The notes beneath the pieces were generated by a model. That model did no database searches and was not told where the DNA came from. It worked only from the letters and a program-made list of their open reading frames with translations. The translations under genes were made by a program, and so were the position numbers. Positions 7,906 through 16,369 of a stretch of DNA of 16,369 bases are shown here, piece after piece (position 1 is the first letter of the stretch; every line of letters begins with the position of its first letter). This stretch comes from Burkholderiales bacterium (GTDB lineage Bacteria; Pseudomonadota; Gammaproteobacteria; Burkholderiales; Burkholderiaceae_C), in contig CANJKD010000004.1 of NCBI GenBank assembly GCA_947474415.1, positions 1 through 16,369 of the forward strand, read 5' to 3'.

Positions 7906-10900
7906 GTGACCTCTTCTTCGCAGAACCTGTTTCACTTCGAGGGCGGCAACGCGCTGTCCGGTTTTCGCGCCCAGGCCTTGTTGCCAAAGCTGCAGGCGGT
8001 CAGCCCGAACATCAAGGGCGTGGCCGCGCGCCATGTGCATTGGGTGTGCAGCGCGGCGCCTCTGGCTGCTGATGAGCAGCACAAGCTCGAAGCCCTGCTG
8101 CGCTACGGCGACGCCTACGAAGGGCCGACGGACGGCACGCTGATCGTTGTGGCGCCGCGCCTGGGCACGGTCTCGCCGTGGGCCTCGAAGGCCACTGACA
8201 TCGCGCACAACTGTGGCCTGGGTGTGCGCCGTGTCGAGCGCGTCACCGAGTACCGGCTGACGTTGAAGACCGGCCTGCTGGGTGGCTTGCTGGGCGGCGC
8301 GCTGGGTGGTGAGAAGGCACTGACCGACGAAGAACTGCAGGCCGCTGCCGCGCTGCTGCACGACCGCATGACCGAGAGCGTGCTGGCCGGCCGCGAAGCG
8401 GCGGTGCACCTGTTCGACGAACAGCCGGCGGAACCGCTCGAACACGTCGATGTGCTGGGAGAAGGCCGTGCCGCGCTGGCGCGCGCGAACACCGAGTTCG
8501 GCCTGGCGCTGTCGCTTGATGAGATCGACTACCTCGTTGATGCCTTCGTCGCGTTGAAGCGCAACCCTTCTGATGTCGAGCTGATGATGTTCGCGCAGGC
8601 CAACAGCGAGCATTGCCGCCACAAGATCTTCAACGCCGAGTTCCGCATCGACGGCGCGCTGCAAGAGCGCTCGATGTTCCAGATGATCCGCAACACCGAG
8701 GCGCTGAACCCGCAGCACACGGTCGTGGCCTACAGTGACAACGCCTCGGTGATGGAGGGCGGCACCGTTGAGCGCTGGCTGCCGCAGGGCTACACCAACG
8801 CGCCGCTGTACGCGGCGCGCAGCGAGACGGTGCATGTGCTGATGAAAGTCGAGACGCACAACCACCCGACCGCGATCTCGCCGTTCCCTGGTGCATCGAC
8901 CGGTGCCGGCGGCGAAATCCGCGACGAAGGCGCGACCGGCCGCGGCTCGAAGCCGAAGGCCGGCATCACCGGCTTCAGCGTCTCGAACCTGCACCTGCCC
9001 GGTACCGATGAGCCGTGGGAACAGCTGCGCTACGGCAAGCCGGCCCACATCGCGAGCCCGCTGCAGATCATGATCGACGGCCCGCTCGGCGGCGCCGCGT
9101 TCAACAACGAATTCGGCCGGCCGAACCTGGGCGGCTACTTCCGCGTCTATGAGCAGACCGTGAACGGCCAGCGCCGCGGCTACCACAAGCCCATCATGAT
9201 CGCCGGCGGCCTGGGCTCGATCTCGGCCTCGCAGACGCACAAGATCGCGTTCCCTGCCGGCACGCTGCTGATCCAGCTCGGCGGGCCCGGCATGCGCATA
9301 GGCATGGGTGGTGGCGCGGCCAGTTCGATGGCCGCCGGCGCAAATGCCGCGGCGCTCGATTTCGACTCGGTGCAGCGCGGCAACCCCGAGATCGAGCGGC
9401 GCGCGCAGGAGGTCATCAACCACTGCTGGGCACTCGGCCGGGACGACGACGGCCCCAGCGGTGGCCGCAACCCGATTCTCGCGATTCATGACGTCGGCGC
9501 GGGCGGCATCTCGAACGCCTTCCCCGAGTTGGTCGATGGTGCCGGCAAGGGCGCGCGCTTCGACCTGCGCCAGGTGCCGCTCGAAGCGTCGGGCCTGGCG
9601 CCGAAGGAAGTCTGGTGCAACGAGAGCCAGGAACGCTACGTGATGGCGGTGTCGCCCGAGGCGCTGCCGATCTTCCGCACGATGTGCGAGCGCGAGCGCT
9701 GCCCGTTCGCCGTGGTGGGTGTGACGACCGAGGAACGTGAGCTGGTGCTCGAAGACGGCCCCGGCGGCGAGCGCTCGATCGCGATGCCGATGGACGTGCT
9801 GCTCGGCAAGCCGCCGAAGATGCTGCGCGACGTGACCCGCGTGCTGCATGCGTCGCCCGAACTCGACCTGACCGACGTGTTGCTGGAGCGGGTGGCGTTC
9901 GATGTGCTGCGCCACCCGACGGTCGCCAGCAAGCGCTTCCTGATCACGATTGGTGACCGAACCGTGGGTGGCCTGAACAGCCGCGACCAGATGGTCGGCC
10001 CCTGGCAGGTGCCGGTGGCCGATTGCGCCGTCACGCTGGCCGATTTCACCGGCTTTCGCGGCGAGGCCATGAGCATCGGCGAGCGCACGCCGCTGGCCGC
10101 GCTGAACGCGCCGGCCTCAGGCCGCATGGCGGTCGGTGAGGCGATCACGAACCTGCTCGCCGCGCCCTTCGAACTGGCGCGCGTCAAGCTCAGCTGCAAC
10201 TGGATGGCGGCCTGCGGCGAGCCGGGTGAAGACGCGGCCCTGTACGACACCGTCACCGCGATCGGCATGGAACTGTGCCCTGCGCTGGGCATCAGCGTGC
10301 CGGTCGGCAAGGATTCGCTGTCGATGCGCACGCGCTGGTCCGACGGTGAAGCAGGTTCCGGTACGGGGTGCGGCGAAACGAAGCAGGTCACCGCCCCGGT
10401 GAGCCTGATCGTCACCGCCTTCGCCACGCTCGCCGACGTGCGCGCCACGCTCACGCCGCAGCTCCAGCCGGGCGATACGACACTGGTGCTTATCGACCTC
10501 GGCAACGGCCATAACCGCATGGCCGGTTCGATGCTGGCGCAGGTGCTGAACCAGTTCGGCAGCACGGTGCCCGACCTCGACGAGCCGGCGCAATTGAAGG
10601 CGTTCGTCAACGCCATCAACCGCCTGCGCGAGCAAGGCAGCTTGCTCGCCTACCACGACCGCAGCGACGGCGGCTTGTGGGCCACGGCCTGCGAAATGGC
10701 CTTCGCCGGCCAGCTCGGCGTGAGTCTGAACGTCGACATGCTCATCACCGAAGGCGACGGCATCACCGACAGCCGCGCCGAATATGGCGACTCGAAGAAC
10801 TGGGCTTTGCAGGTCAGCACGCGCCGCAGCGAACTCACGCTGCGCGCGTTGTTCAGCGAGGAACTCGGCGCCGTGATCCAGGTGCCGACGGCCGTGCGTA

Positions 10901-11985
10901 ACGAGGTCATGCAGACCCTGCGCGAGTTCGGCCTGAGCAAGCACAGCCACTTCATCGGCAAGCCGAACGACCGCGCCACGGTGGAGGTCTGGCGCGACGC
11001 GAAGTCGGTGTTTCGTGCGCCGCTGCGCGACCTGCACCAGGCTTGGGACGATGTGAGCTGGCGCATCGCCAGGCTGCGCGACAACCCGGCCAGCGCCGAC
11101 GCCGAGCACGACGCCGTGGGCCGGGCCGGTGACGCCGGGCTGCATGTCAGGCTGAGCTTCGACGCCAGCGTCGACGCGCTTGCACATCTCACCGCGCCCT
11201 TCCTCAACCTGACGCGGCCGAAGCTCGCGGTCCTGCGCGAGCAGGGCGTGAACAGCCACCTGGAGATGAGCTTTGCGATGCACCGCGCCGGCTTCGACAC
11301 CTTCGACGTGCACATGAGCGACCTGCAAGCCGGCCGCGCGCAACTTGGCCAGTTCCAGGGCTTCGTGGCCTGCGGCGGTTTCAGCTACGGCGACACCCTG
11401 GGCGCCGGTGAAGGCTGGGCGCGTTCGGTGATGTTCAACCCGGTGCTCGCCGAGCAGTTCGCGGCCTTCTTCAACCGCAGCGACACCTTTGCGCTGGGTG
11501 TGTGCAACGGCTGCCAGATGATGGCTGCGCTGTCGCCCATCATCCCCGGCGCGCAGGCCTGGCCGAAGTTCACGCGCAACAAGAGCGAACAGTTCGAGGC
11601 GCGCCTGAGCCTGGTCGAGGTGCTCGACAGCCCGTCGATCTTCTTCACGGGCATGGCTGGCAGCCGCCTGCCGGTGGCGGTGGCGCACGGCGAAGGCTTC
11701 GCCGACTTCTCGCAGCGTGGCGATGAAGAGGCCGTGCACCGCGCGATGCGCTTCGTCGACCACGCCGGCGCGGCCACCGAGGCCTACCCGTTCAACCCGA
11801 ACGGCAGCCCGCAGGGCCTGACCGCAGTGACCACGCCCGACGGCCGCTTCACGGTGCTGATGCCGCACGCCGAGCGCGTCTTCCGCAATGTGCAGATGAG
11901 CTGGACCGACGGCGAGCCCAGCGCGGCGAGCCCGTGGACCCGCATGTTCGGCAATGCGCGCGTCTGGCTGGGCGCGAGTGTTTGA
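7906..11985 (+). CDS. purL: Phosphoribosylformylglycinamidine synthase (single-chain PurL)
   Basis: This 1359-residue enzyme converts FGAR, glutamine and ATP to FGAM, the fourth step of de novo purine synthesis. It is the long form that fuses the PurS-like, synthetase and glutaminase parts. In order: an N-terminal PurS-like domain; a linker followed by [12 protein letters not shown] from residue 233; the ATP-binding segment starting [14 protein letters not shown] at 316; a second AIRS-like half; and a C-terminal class I glutamine amidotransferase. The glutaminase triad is Cys1200 (GVCNGCQMM), His1321 and Glu1323 (MPHAERVFR). E. coli PurL is about 1295 residues. The GTG at 7906 gives the expected N-terminus ([15 protein letters not shown]); the ribosome site is weak. 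No other pur gene is nearby. Confidence 0.97.
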   Translation: MTSSSQNLFHFEGGNALSGFRAQALLPKLQAVSPNIKGVAARHVHWVCSAAPLAADEQHKLEALLRYGDAYEGPTDGTLIVVAPRLGTVSPWASKATDIAHNCGLGVRRVERVTEYRLTLKTGLLGGLLGGALGGEKALTDEELQAAAALLHDRMTESVLAGREAAVHLFDEQPAEPLEHVDVLGEGRAALARANTEFGLALSLDEIDYLVDAFVALKRNPSDVELMMFAQANSEHCRHKIFNAEFRIDGALQERSMFQMIRNTEALNPQHTVVAYSDNASVMEGGTVERWLPQGYTNAPLYAARSETVHVLMKVETHNHPTAISPFPGASTGAGGEIRDEGATGRGSKPKAGITGFSVSNLHLPGTDEPWEQLRYGKPAHIASPLQIMIDGPLGGAAFNNEFGRPNLGGYFRVYEQTVNGQRRGYHKPIMIAGGLGSISASQTHKIAFPAGTLLIQLGGPGMRIGMGGGAASSMAAGANAAALDFDSVQRGNPEIERRAQEVINHCWALGRDDDGPSGGRNPILAIHDVGAGGISNAFPELVDGAGKGARFDLRQVPLEASGLAPKEVWCNESQERYVMAVSPEALPIFRTMCERERCPFAVVGVTTEERELVLEDGPGGERSIAMPMDVLLGKPPKMLRDVTRVLHASPELDLTDVLLERVAFDVLRHPTVASKRFLITIGDRTVGGLNSRDQMVGPWQVPVADCAVTLADFTGFRGEAMSIGERTPLAALNAPASGRMAVGEAITNLLAAPFELARVKLSCNWMAACGEPGEDAALYDTVTAIGMELCPALGISVPVGKDSLSMRTRWSDGEAGSGTGCGETKQVTAPVSLIVTAFATLADVRATLTPQLQPGDTTLVLIDLGNGHNRMAGSMLAQVLNQFGSTVPDLDEPAQLKAFVNAINRLREQGSLLAYHDRSDGGLWATACEMAFAGQLGVSLNVDMLITEGDGITDSRAEYGDSKNWALQVSTRRSELTLRALFSEELGAVIQVPTAVRNEVMQTLREFGLSKHSHFIGKPNDRATVEVWRDAKSVFRAPLRDLHQAWDDVSWRIARLRDNPASADAEHDAVGRAGDAGLHVRLSFDASVDALAHLTAPFLNLTRPKLAVLREQGVNSHLEMSFAMHRAGFDTFDVHMSDLQAGRAQLGQFQGFVACGGFSYGDTLGAGEGWARSVMFNPVLAEQFAAFFNRSDTFALGVCNGCQMMAALSPIIPGAQAWPKFTRNKSEQFEARLSLVEVLDSPSIFFTGMAGSRLPVAVAHGEGFADFSQRGDEEAVHRAMRFVDHAGAATEAYPFNPNGSPQGLTAVTTPDGRFTVLMPHAERVFRNVQMSWTDGEPSAASPWTRMFGNARVWLGASV

Positions 11986-12010
11986 TCGAAGCCACCACGG
12001 AGCCCGCGAT

Positions 12011-12253
12011 ATGCACCAATCGCCCGTCAAATTCCTGGTCCCGATCGAAACGTCCGGAAGCATGGTGGCGCGCCTGTTCGACGCGCAGCGCCAGCAGGTG
12101 AACGAGATCGATGCGCCGACGGAAGAGGTGGCCATGATGACCGCCGGCCTGACACCGGCTCACGGTGCCGATGACCCGGCCTGGGCCACGGCACTGGCCG
12201 GGCACAACGCGGCCGAGCGTCGTGCGGCAGCGGCTTATTCGCTGCCCATTTGA
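12011..12253 (+). CDS. Hypothetical 80-residue protein downstream of purL
   Basis: I do not recognise this protein. The ATG at 12011 is preceded by GGAG eight bases upstream, and it starts 25 bases after the purL stop, so it is probably read from the purL transcript. An upstream start at 11954 inside purL would give 99 residues but lacks this site. Codon use is strongly G/C-biased at position three, as in the neighbouring genes, which supports coding. The product is soluble-looking, with no signal peptide or membrane segment. It starts MHQSPVKFLVPIE, has an acidic-polar centre around residues 33-40, and ends in an Ala/Arg-rich stretch AERRAAAAYSLPI. Its last 19 bases overlap the tail of a convergent small ORF. 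Confidence 0.65.
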   Translation: MHQSPVKFLVPIETSGSMVARLFDAQRQQVNEIDAPTEEVAMMTAGLTPAHGADDPAWATALAGHNAAERRAAAAYSLPI

Positions 12254-12474
12254 CCACCCGGTTGGCCCGCCTCATCCCCGACGAGAAGGCGCAGCGCCCG
12301 AGCGCTGGCGGCATCGGCCGGGAACAGCGTTTCGAGGGCCAGCGCCGACAGCGTGATGTAGACCGGCGGGCCGAACCCGGTGGTCGTGCTGATGAACCAC
12401 AGCGTGCCTGAAGGCGTGGACTGCAGCAGGGGGACGACGACGGCGGTTTCGAGCCATATCGAGCTGGAGTTCAT
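12235..12474 (-). CDS. Hypothetical 79-residue protein, divergent from the DUF1624 gene
   Basis: I do not recognise this protein. It reads from an ATG at 12474 to a TAA at 12235. About four-fifths of its third codon positions are G or C and it has few Arg residues, unlike the noise frames that oppose other genes here. That favours real coding. The centre is hydrophobic and aromatic (WFISTTTGFGPPVYITLSAL), and a leucine/alanine-rich helix-like segment follows (LETLFPADAASARALRLL). No Shine-Dalgarno precedes the ATG. The frame stays open upstream to 12645, but that part lies antisense to the acyltransferase gene and looks like noise. The 3' end overlaps the preceding small gene by 19 bases. Confidence 0.5.
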   Translation of the reverse strand: MNSSSIWLETAVVVPLLQSTPSGTLWFISTTTGFGPPVYITLSALALETLFPADAASARALRLLVGDEAGQPGGQMGSE

Positions 12475-12495
12475 GGCGCTGCAGCGGGCTTGCGC

Positions 12496-12501
12496 TATCG
12501 T
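12496..12501 (+). promoter_or_regulatory. Possible -10 box of the DUF1624 gene
   Basis: TATCGT ends six bases before the GTG at 12508, placing the predicted transcription start at the start codon. It matches four of six consensus bases and has no clear -35, so support is weak and mostly positional. Confidence 0.25.
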
Positions 12502-12507
12502 CGCTGC

Positions 12508-13266
12508 GTGATCCGCCTGACGCCCGCAAACCCTGAGATCCCTGCGCCGCCACCAGAACGCCAGCGGTTTGATCGCCTCGATGCCTTGCGCGCGGTGGCC
12601 ATCGTCTGGATGGCGATGTTCCACTTCGGCTTCGACCTGAACCACTTCGGCTTCACGCGCCAGAACTTCTACGCCGACCCGTTCTGGACCACGCAGCGCA
12701 CCTGCATCCTCAGCGTGTTCCTGTTCTGCGCCGGCCTGGGCCAGGCCATCGCCGTCGAACAGGGCCAGGCCTGGCCGCGCTTCTGGCGCCGCTGGGCGCA
12801 GGTGGCGGCGTGCGCGGTGGCGGTCAGCCTCGGCTCATGGTTCGTTTTCCCGCGCAGCTTCATCAGCTTCGGCGTGCTGCACTGCATCGCGCTGGCGCTG
12901 ATCGCGATGCGCCTGAGCGCGGGTGCCGGACGTGGCTTGTGGTTGCTGGGTCTGGTGGCCTTGCTGCTGCCGAGGGTTTGGCACGACCCATGGTTCGACA
13001 GCCGCTTCACGAACTGGGTCGGCCTGGTGACGCGCAAGCCCGTCGCCGAAGACTACGTCCCGCTGCTTCCCTGGCTGGGCGTGATGTGGTGGGGCATGGC
13101 GGCCGGCCAATGGGTGCTGGCGCGGCGGCGCCATTGGCTCACCGGGCGTTTGCCTGCGTGCCTCGAGCCGCTGGCCGTGCTCGGCCGCTGGAGCCTGAGC
13201 TTCTACATGCTGCACCAGCCGCTGTTGTTTGGTGTGCTGATGGCAGTCAACGCCCTGCGCCACTGA
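12508..13266 (+). CDS. HGSNAT-like (DUF1624) membrane acyltransferase-family protein
   Basis: This 252-residue polytopic membrane protein resembles the bacterial DUF1624 / heparan-alpha-glucosaminide N-acetyltransferase catalytic family. The N-terminal signature FDRLDALRAVAIVWMAMFHF at 21-40, including the conserved Asp-x-x-Arg and His39, is followed by about six more hydrophobic stretches. A late PLLPWLGVMWWGMAAG and a C-terminal GRWSLSFYMLHQPLLFG are both typical of this acyltransferase superfamily. The family is thought to pass acetyl groups from cytosolic acetyl-CoA to extracytoplasmic sugars, but bacterial substrates are mostly unknown. I chose the GTG at 12508; a TTG at 12490 adds six residues. 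No Shine-Dalgarno is seen. No polysaccharide genes are nearby to hint at a substrate. Confidence 0.82.
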   Translation: MIRLTPANPEIPAPPPERQRFDRLDALRAVAIVWMAMFHFGFDLNHFGFTRQNFYADPFWTTQRTCILSVFLFCAGLGQAIAVEQGQAWPRFWRRWAQVAACAVAVSLGSWFVFPRSFISFGVLHCIALALIAMRLSAGAGRGLWLLGLVALLLPRVWHDPWFDSRFTNWVGLVTRKPVAEDYVPLLPWLGVMWWGMAAGQWVLARRRHWLTGRLPACLEPLAVLGRWSLSFYMLHQPLLFGVLMAVNALRH

Positions 13267-13356
13267 GGCGTCGCCCGCCATGAAGACGACGCCGCAGCGT
13301 CACATGCAAGCCCTGCGCTCGTTGCACCAGCGCCATCGCGCCCTCAACGAGACAGC

Positions 13357-14120
13357 CTGAACCACAGCGTCCAGGCCGCTGTGGCCTTCTCGAGGCTCAG
13401 CCTTGCCATAGCCGTGGCCATGGCCAGCGCGGGTGCGCTGACGGCCAGTGCCTGCGGCGTCAGCGGCACCGGACCCCACCGTTTGAAGACACGATGGTCA
13501 ATGTGATCAAGGACAACAGCTTGAACAGCAAGAGCGTGCCGATCTGCGTGCAGAGTCTCGACCCAGCCAGCCTGAAGCACATGCGCTCGATTGGCCTGGC
13601 CAACCAGGTCGTGCAACTCGTCGATGGCAACGATGTCGACTACAAGACCGGCGCGGTGATTTACCAGGCCAGCGACGTGCACGACTTCGTCGATGGCCGC
13701 CCCTACAGCTGGGCCTTGCCACGCGGCGGGCGATATGTCGACGCCATGTCGACACCGGCCGGGCTGGCCGATATCAAGCCTGCGCCGACGGCATCGGGCC
13801 CTGGAAGCCGCAGCTCATGTCTTTGACGGCGTCGCGCTTTAAGGTCACCAACACCGAGGGCAGCCCGCACACGGGTTCACGGGCCGATGTCAATACCTTC
13901 GCACCGACCACCGCTGGTGGCGGATGTCCACAAGGCCGGTCTGTTCGTACCCACCGACACGTTTCGCACCGAGAGCAAGTACCGCGCCAGCTTCTACAAG
14001 GGTGACCCGAGCGCCGAGTCCCCGATGTTTTTCAGGGCCAGTGTCGACGGCGTCTTCACCGACTTCGCCAACACGGGTTTCGCAGCGCGCACGGCCTGCC
14101 TGAAAGAGACGGGCCGCTGA
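13357..14120 (+). pseudogene. Degraded glycerophosphodiester phosphodiesterase (GlpQ/GDPD-type) lipoprotein gene
   Basis: Three frames together spell a broken secreted GDPD. A lipoprotein-like leader (AFSRLSLAIAVAMASAGALT, then ASAC) runs from a CTG at 13357, where an ATG would be expected, to about 13460. After about 13473 another frame continues with C-terminal GDPD sequence: FEDTMVNVIKDN, VPICVQSLDPASLKHMRS, VVQLVDGNDVD. A frameshift near 13779 leads to ADGIGPWK. A second near 13910 restores the frame for PLVADVHKAGLF, DTFRTES and VDGVFTDFANTGFAAR, ending at 14120. The catalytic N-terminal half (the HRG and PEHT region) is missing between leader and tail, so the product cannot be active. 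The GDPD match is from remembered family motifs; frame changes and missing parts are seen directly. An assembly error could explain the two shifts but not the large deletion. Confidence 0.75.
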
Positions 14121-14129
14121 CCGACAGCG

Positions 14130-14759
14130 TCAGCCTGCGGCGGCGGCCGCGCGCAGGCGCTCGGCGGCGCCGTCGATCGCCGCCTTCAACTCGGCGTAGC
14201 TGTTCGTCACCGGGAACTGCGGGAATTGCGCGGTGATGGCAGCCGGCGCATGGATGAAGAAGCCGGCATGCGCGGCGGTCAGCATGCCGGTGTCGTTGTA
14301 CGAGTCGCCGGCCGCGATCACCTGGTAGTTCAGCCCGCGCATCGCATTCACCGCATGGCGCTTCTGGTCAGGCTGACGCAGCACATGGCGGCGCACGAAG
14401 CCTGCGGCATCGATCTCCAGCTTGTGGCACAACAGTGTCGGCCAGGCGAGTTGCTGCATCAACGGCTGCGCGAATTCGTAGAAGGTGTCGGACAGGATCA
14501 GCACCTGGTAGCGGCTGCGCAGGTCATCGAGGAAGGCGCGCGCCCCTTCCATCGGGCCCATGCCGGCAATCACGTTCTGGATGTCGACGAGCTTGAGTTG
14601 GTGCTGCGCAAGCAGGCCGATGCGGTCGTTCATCAGCTGGTCGTAGTCGGGCTCGTCGCGGGTGGTGCGGGCCAGTTGCGGGATGCCGGTGCGTTTCGAG
14701 AATTCGATCCAGATTTCAGGGACGAGCACGCCCTCCATGTCGAGGCAGATCATTTGCAT
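14130..14759 (-). CDS. thrH: Phosphoserine phosphatase / homoserine phosphotransferase ThrH
   Basis: This 209-residue HAD-superfamily enzyme matches ThrH of Pseudomonas, which dephosphorylates phosphoserine and can move the phosphate to homoserine, linking serine and threonine synthesis. The HAD motif I is the ThrH variant CLDMEGVLVPEIW, with nucleophile Asp7 and Glu9 instead of the usual second Asp. Motif II is LSDTFYEF and motif IV AAGDSYNDTGML; LLCHKLEID and HAGFFIHAP are also characteristic. The ATG at 14759 follows an AGGA nine bases upstream and gives the family's usual length; in-frame codons upstream to 14855 look non-coding. It is divergent from rlmB with 88 bases between starts, and its stop lies 9 bases from the GDPD remnant. 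Confidence 0.94.
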   Translation of the reverse strand: MQMICLDMEGVLVPEIWIEFSKRTGIPQLARTTRDEPDYDQLMNDRIGLLAQHQLKLVDIQNVIAGMGPMEGARAFLDDLRSRYQVLILSDTFYEFAQPLMQQLAWPTLLCHKLEIDAAGFVRRHVLRQPDQKRHAVNAMRGLNYQVIAAGDSYNDTGMLTAAHAGFFIHAPAAITAQFPQFPVTNSYAELKAAIDGAAERLRAAAAAG

Positions 14760-14768
14760 GTGGGCAGT

Positions 14769-14772
14769 TCCT
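14769..14772 (-). promoter_or_regulatory. Ribosome binding site deciding the thrH start
   Basis: AGGA (within CAGGAA, minus strand) lies nine bases before the ATG at 14759. It supports that start over the longer open frame reaching 14855. Confidence 0.6.
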
Positions 14773-14835
14773 GAAGCGAATCGGGTGGGCGGGTTGGACG
14801 GCGGACGGCGCGGATCGTACCCGACGGGCTGCCGG

Positions 14836-14841
14836 TACCAT
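14836..14841 (+). promoter_or_regulatory. Possible -10 box of rlmB-upp
   Basis: TACCAT (four of six consensus bases) ends six bases before the rlmB ATG, where no Shine-Dalgarno is present. The position would give a leaderless mRNA. A TTGGAC at 14794-14799 is too far away to pair with it as a -35. Confidence 0.25.
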
Positions 14842-14847
14842 TGACCC

Positions 14848-15591
14848 ATGAGCAAACAGATTCTCTTCGGCTTTCACGCCGTCACGGTGCGCCTCAAGTC
14901 GGCGCCGAAGTCGGTGATCGAGATCCATGTCGAGACCAGCCGGCGCGACCAGCGCATGCGCCAGTTCGTCGAACGTGCGAAAGATGCCGGTGCGAAGCTG
15001 ATCGACAGTGATGACGAGCGCCTGCAGAAGCTGTGCGGTTCGCACCGTCACCAGGGCGTGGTGGCGCGGTGCGAGTTGATCGCGATCAGCCATTCGCTCG
15101 ACGACACGCTCGATGCGATCGAAAGTCCGCTGCTGCTGCTCGTGCTTGACGGCATCACCGACCCGCACAACCTCGGCGCCTGCCTGCGCGTGGCCGATGG
15201 CGCCGGCGTGCACGCGGTGATCGCACCGAAGGACCATGCGGTGGGCATCAATGCCACCGTGGCCAAGGTGGCCAGCGGCGCGGCCGACACCGTGCCCTAC
15301 TTCATGGTCACGAACCTGGCGCGCACATTGAAGGAATTGAAGGAGCGTGACATCCGCATCATCGGCACCTCGGACGACGCGCAGCAGTCGCTCTACGACG
15401 TCGACCTGACGGGCCCGGTGGCGCTGGTGCTGGGCGCCGAAGGCAGCGGCATGCGCCAACTCACGAGCAAGAACTGCGACGAGCTGGTGCGGCTGCCGAT
15501 GGCCGGTGCGGTGGAAAGCCTGAACGTGTCGGTGGCCAGTGGCGTGTGCCTCTATGAAGCGGTGCGCCAGCGGCTGAAGGCTGCAACCTGA
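14848..15591 (+). CDS. rlmB: 23S rRNA (guanosine(2251)-2'-O)-methyltransferase RlmB
   Basis: This 247-residue SpoU/TrmH-class (SPOUT) methyltransferase uses S-adenosylmethionine to methylate the ribose of G2251 in the peptidyl-transferase P loop of 23S rRNA. An N-terminal RNA-binding domain (about 1-75: [21 protein letters not shown]) precedes the knotted catalytic domain. SpoU motif 1 is [14 protein letters not shown] at 101-114, with Asn108 and Arg114. Motif 2 is LGAEGSGMR at about 195-203, and motif 3 is [10 protein letters not shown] around Asn226. The length is normal for RlmB. The ATG at 14848 gives the usual [12 protein letters not shown] start. upp follows 31 bases later on the same strand, so the two are probably co-transcribed. 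Confidence 0.95.
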   Translation: MSKQILFGFHAVTVRLKSAPKSVIEIHVETSRRDQRMRQFVERAKDAGAKLIDSDDERLQKLCGSHRHQGVVARCELIAISHSLDDTLDAIESPLLLLVLDGITDPHNLGACLRVADGAGVHAVIAPKDHAVGINATVAKVASGAADTVPYFMVTNLARTLKELKERDIRIIGTSDDAQQSLYDVDLTGPVALVLGAEGSGMRQLTSKNCDELVRLPMAGAVESLNVSVASGVCLYEAVRQRLKAAT

Positions 15592-15611
15592 ACCTTCCTC
15601 ATCGACGCTAC

Positions 15612-15616
15612 GGAGA
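15612..15616 (+). promoter_or_regulatory. Ribosome binding site of upp
   Basis: GGAGA ends six bases before the upp ATG at 15623, giving it its own good translation signal within the likely rlmB-upp transcript. Confidence 0.65.
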
Positions 15617-15622
15617 AGCCCC

Positions 15623-16249
15623 ATGCCAGTCATCGACGTCAAGCACCCACTCGTCAAGCACAAGGTCGGCCTGCTGCGCGAGAACGACATCTCGACGAAG
15701 AAATTCCGTGAGCTGACGAACGAACTCGCACGCCTGCTCACCTACGAAGCCACCGCCGACTTCCCGCTCGAGAAGACCACCATCGCGTGTTGGAGCGGGC
15801 CGACCGAAATCGACCAGATCAGCGGCCGCAAGGTCACGGTCGTGCCCATCCTGCGGGCGGGGCTGGGCATGCTCGACGGCGTGCTCGACATGATCCCGAG
15901 CGCCAAGGTCAGCGTGGTCGGCCTGAGCCGCAACCACGAAACGCTGCAGCCGGAAAACTACTTCGAGAAGTTCGTCGGCCAGCTCGACGAGCGCACCGCC
16001 CTCATCATCGACCCGATGCTCGCCACTGCCGGTTCGATGATCGCCACCGTGAGCCTGCTGAAGGCGCGCGGCTGCAAGGACATCCGCGCGCTCGTGCTGG
16101 TGGCCGCCCCCGAAGGCGTGAAGGCCTTGGATGACGCACACCCGGACGTGCGCTGCTGGACGGCCGCGATCGACAGCCACCTGAACGAGGTCGGCTACAT
16201 CATTCCGGGTCTCGGCGACGCGGGCGACAAGATCTTCGGCACGAAGTGA
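15623..16249 (+). CDS. upp: Uracil phosphoribosyltransferase
   Basis: This 208-residue cytosolic pyrimidine-salvage enzyme makes UMP from uracil and PRPP. The family start ([18 protein letters not shown]) is intact. PILRAGLGM carries Arg78, SRNHETLQP the flexible loop Arg103, and the PRPP-binding loop is [10 protein letters not shown] at 130-139. The uracil-binding C-terminus [13 protein letters not shown] is complete. Length matches E. coli Upp (208). It is preceded by GGAGA and lies 31 bases after rlmB; no uraA permease gene follows before the window ends. Confidence 0.97.
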   Translation: MPVIDVKHPLVKHKVGLLRENDISTKKFRELTNELARLLTYEATADFPLEKTTIACWSGPTEIDQISGRKVTVVPILRAGLGMLDGVLDMIPSAKVSVVGLSRNHETLQPENYFEKFVGQLDERTALIIDPMLATAGSMIATVSLLKARGCKDIRALVLVAAPEGVKALDDAHPDVRCWTAAIDSHLNEVGYIIPGLGDAGDKIFGTK

Positions 16250-16258
16250 GTCTTGCTG

Positions 16259-16324
16259 TTGCGGCGGTCGGTCCGCAGCATCGGCGGCACCAATTCACGC
16301 CGCAACCCCGGGTCGCTTTTTTTT
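16259..16324 (+). terminator. Candidate intrinsic terminator after upp
   Basis: TTGCGGCG (16259-16266) and CGCCGCAA (16298-16305) form a perfect 8-bp inverted repeat around a 31-base loop, and an eight-T run occupies 16317-16324. The T-run is the longest in the window and lies 68 bases after the upp stop. The stem ends 11 bases before the T-run, farther than in a classic terminator, so the exact hairpin is uncertain. Confidence 0.45.
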
Positions 16325-16331
16325 ACGAAAC

Positions 16332-16361
16332 TTGACCGACTGTGTCTTGTGCTCGTAACAA
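16332..16361 (+). promoter_or_regulatory. Possible outgoing promoter at the right edge
   Basis: TTGACC (five of six for -35) is followed after 18 bases by TAACAA, a poor -10 (three of six). It lies just past the T-run and could drive a gene beyond the window. No coding start is visible before the end. Confidence 0.25.
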
Positions 16362-16369
16362 CCGGCTTC

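Noticed and set aside
7882..12135. Very long open frames antisense to purL (over 650 codons each)
   Set aside because: They are Arg/His/Gln/Ala-rich with no recognisable motifs and exactly oppose a complete PurL. Long antisense frames are expected where third codon positions are nearly all G or C.
13280..13360. A 26-codon ORF (MKTTPQRHMQALRSL...) just after the DUF1624 gene
   Set aside because: It has a weak GAGG-like site upstream, but it is very short, is unrecognised and abuts the GDPD remnant. It is more likely chance or part of the decayed region.
13344..14120. Transposon or insertion-sequence damage as the cause of the GDPD gene loss
   Set aside because: No terminal inverted repeats, target duplications or transposase fragments are visible; small indels and a deletion explain it better.
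14760..14855. N-terminal extension of thrH to 14855
   Set aside because: It would overlap the start of rlmB. The added residues are Pro/Arg-rich, while the ATG at 14759 has an AGGA and gives the standard ThrH length.

Overview
The window is GC-rich chromosomal DNA with densely packed genes and strongly GC-biased third codon positions. Gene content points to a betaproteobacterium of the order Burkholderiales. The main indicators are a class I phaC-phaA-phaB polyhydroxyalkanoate (PHA) cluster whose PhaB closely resembles the Cupriavidus type, ThrH, a map-glnD pair and a single-chain PurL. The Rubrivivax/Leptothrix/Roseateles group is my best guess, by inference only. I see no rRNA, tRNA, CRISPR array, insertion sequence or phage gene.

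Layout. (1) 1-2421, plus strand: the 3' end of phaC, then phaA (beta-ketothiolase) and phaB (acetoacetyl-CoA reductase), which together turn acetyl-CoA into polyhydroxybutyrate. Hairpins follow at 2445-2509. (2) 2529-7710, minus strand: a compact four-gene run read map, glnD, mnmH/selU, then a GDT1/UPF0016 cation transporter. It covers N-terminal methionine removal, PII-based nitrogen sensing, tRNA wobble-uridine selenation and probable manganese or calcium export. (3) 7711-7905: a divergent regulatory gap with inverted repeats. (4) 7906-12474: purL on the plus strand, then two small unrecognised genes that converge and overlap tail to tail. (5) 12508-13266: a DUF1624/HGSNAT-like membrane acyltransferase. 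(6) 13357-14120: the eroded remnant of a glycerophosphodiester phosphodiesterase lipoprotein gene. It has lost its start codon and catalytic half and carries two compensating frameshifts. (7) 14130-14759, minus strand: thrH, divergent from rlmB. (8) 14848-16249, plus strand: rlmB and upp, a likely two-gene operon, then a T-run terminator candidate and a possible outgoing promoter.

Most of the window is housekeeping, and I do not find a convincing new multi-gene system. The items most worth a second look are the GDPD remnant, the two small unknown ORFs after purL, the mnmH/GDT1 genes joined to map-glnD, and -10-like boxes placed so that several mRNAs would be leaderless.
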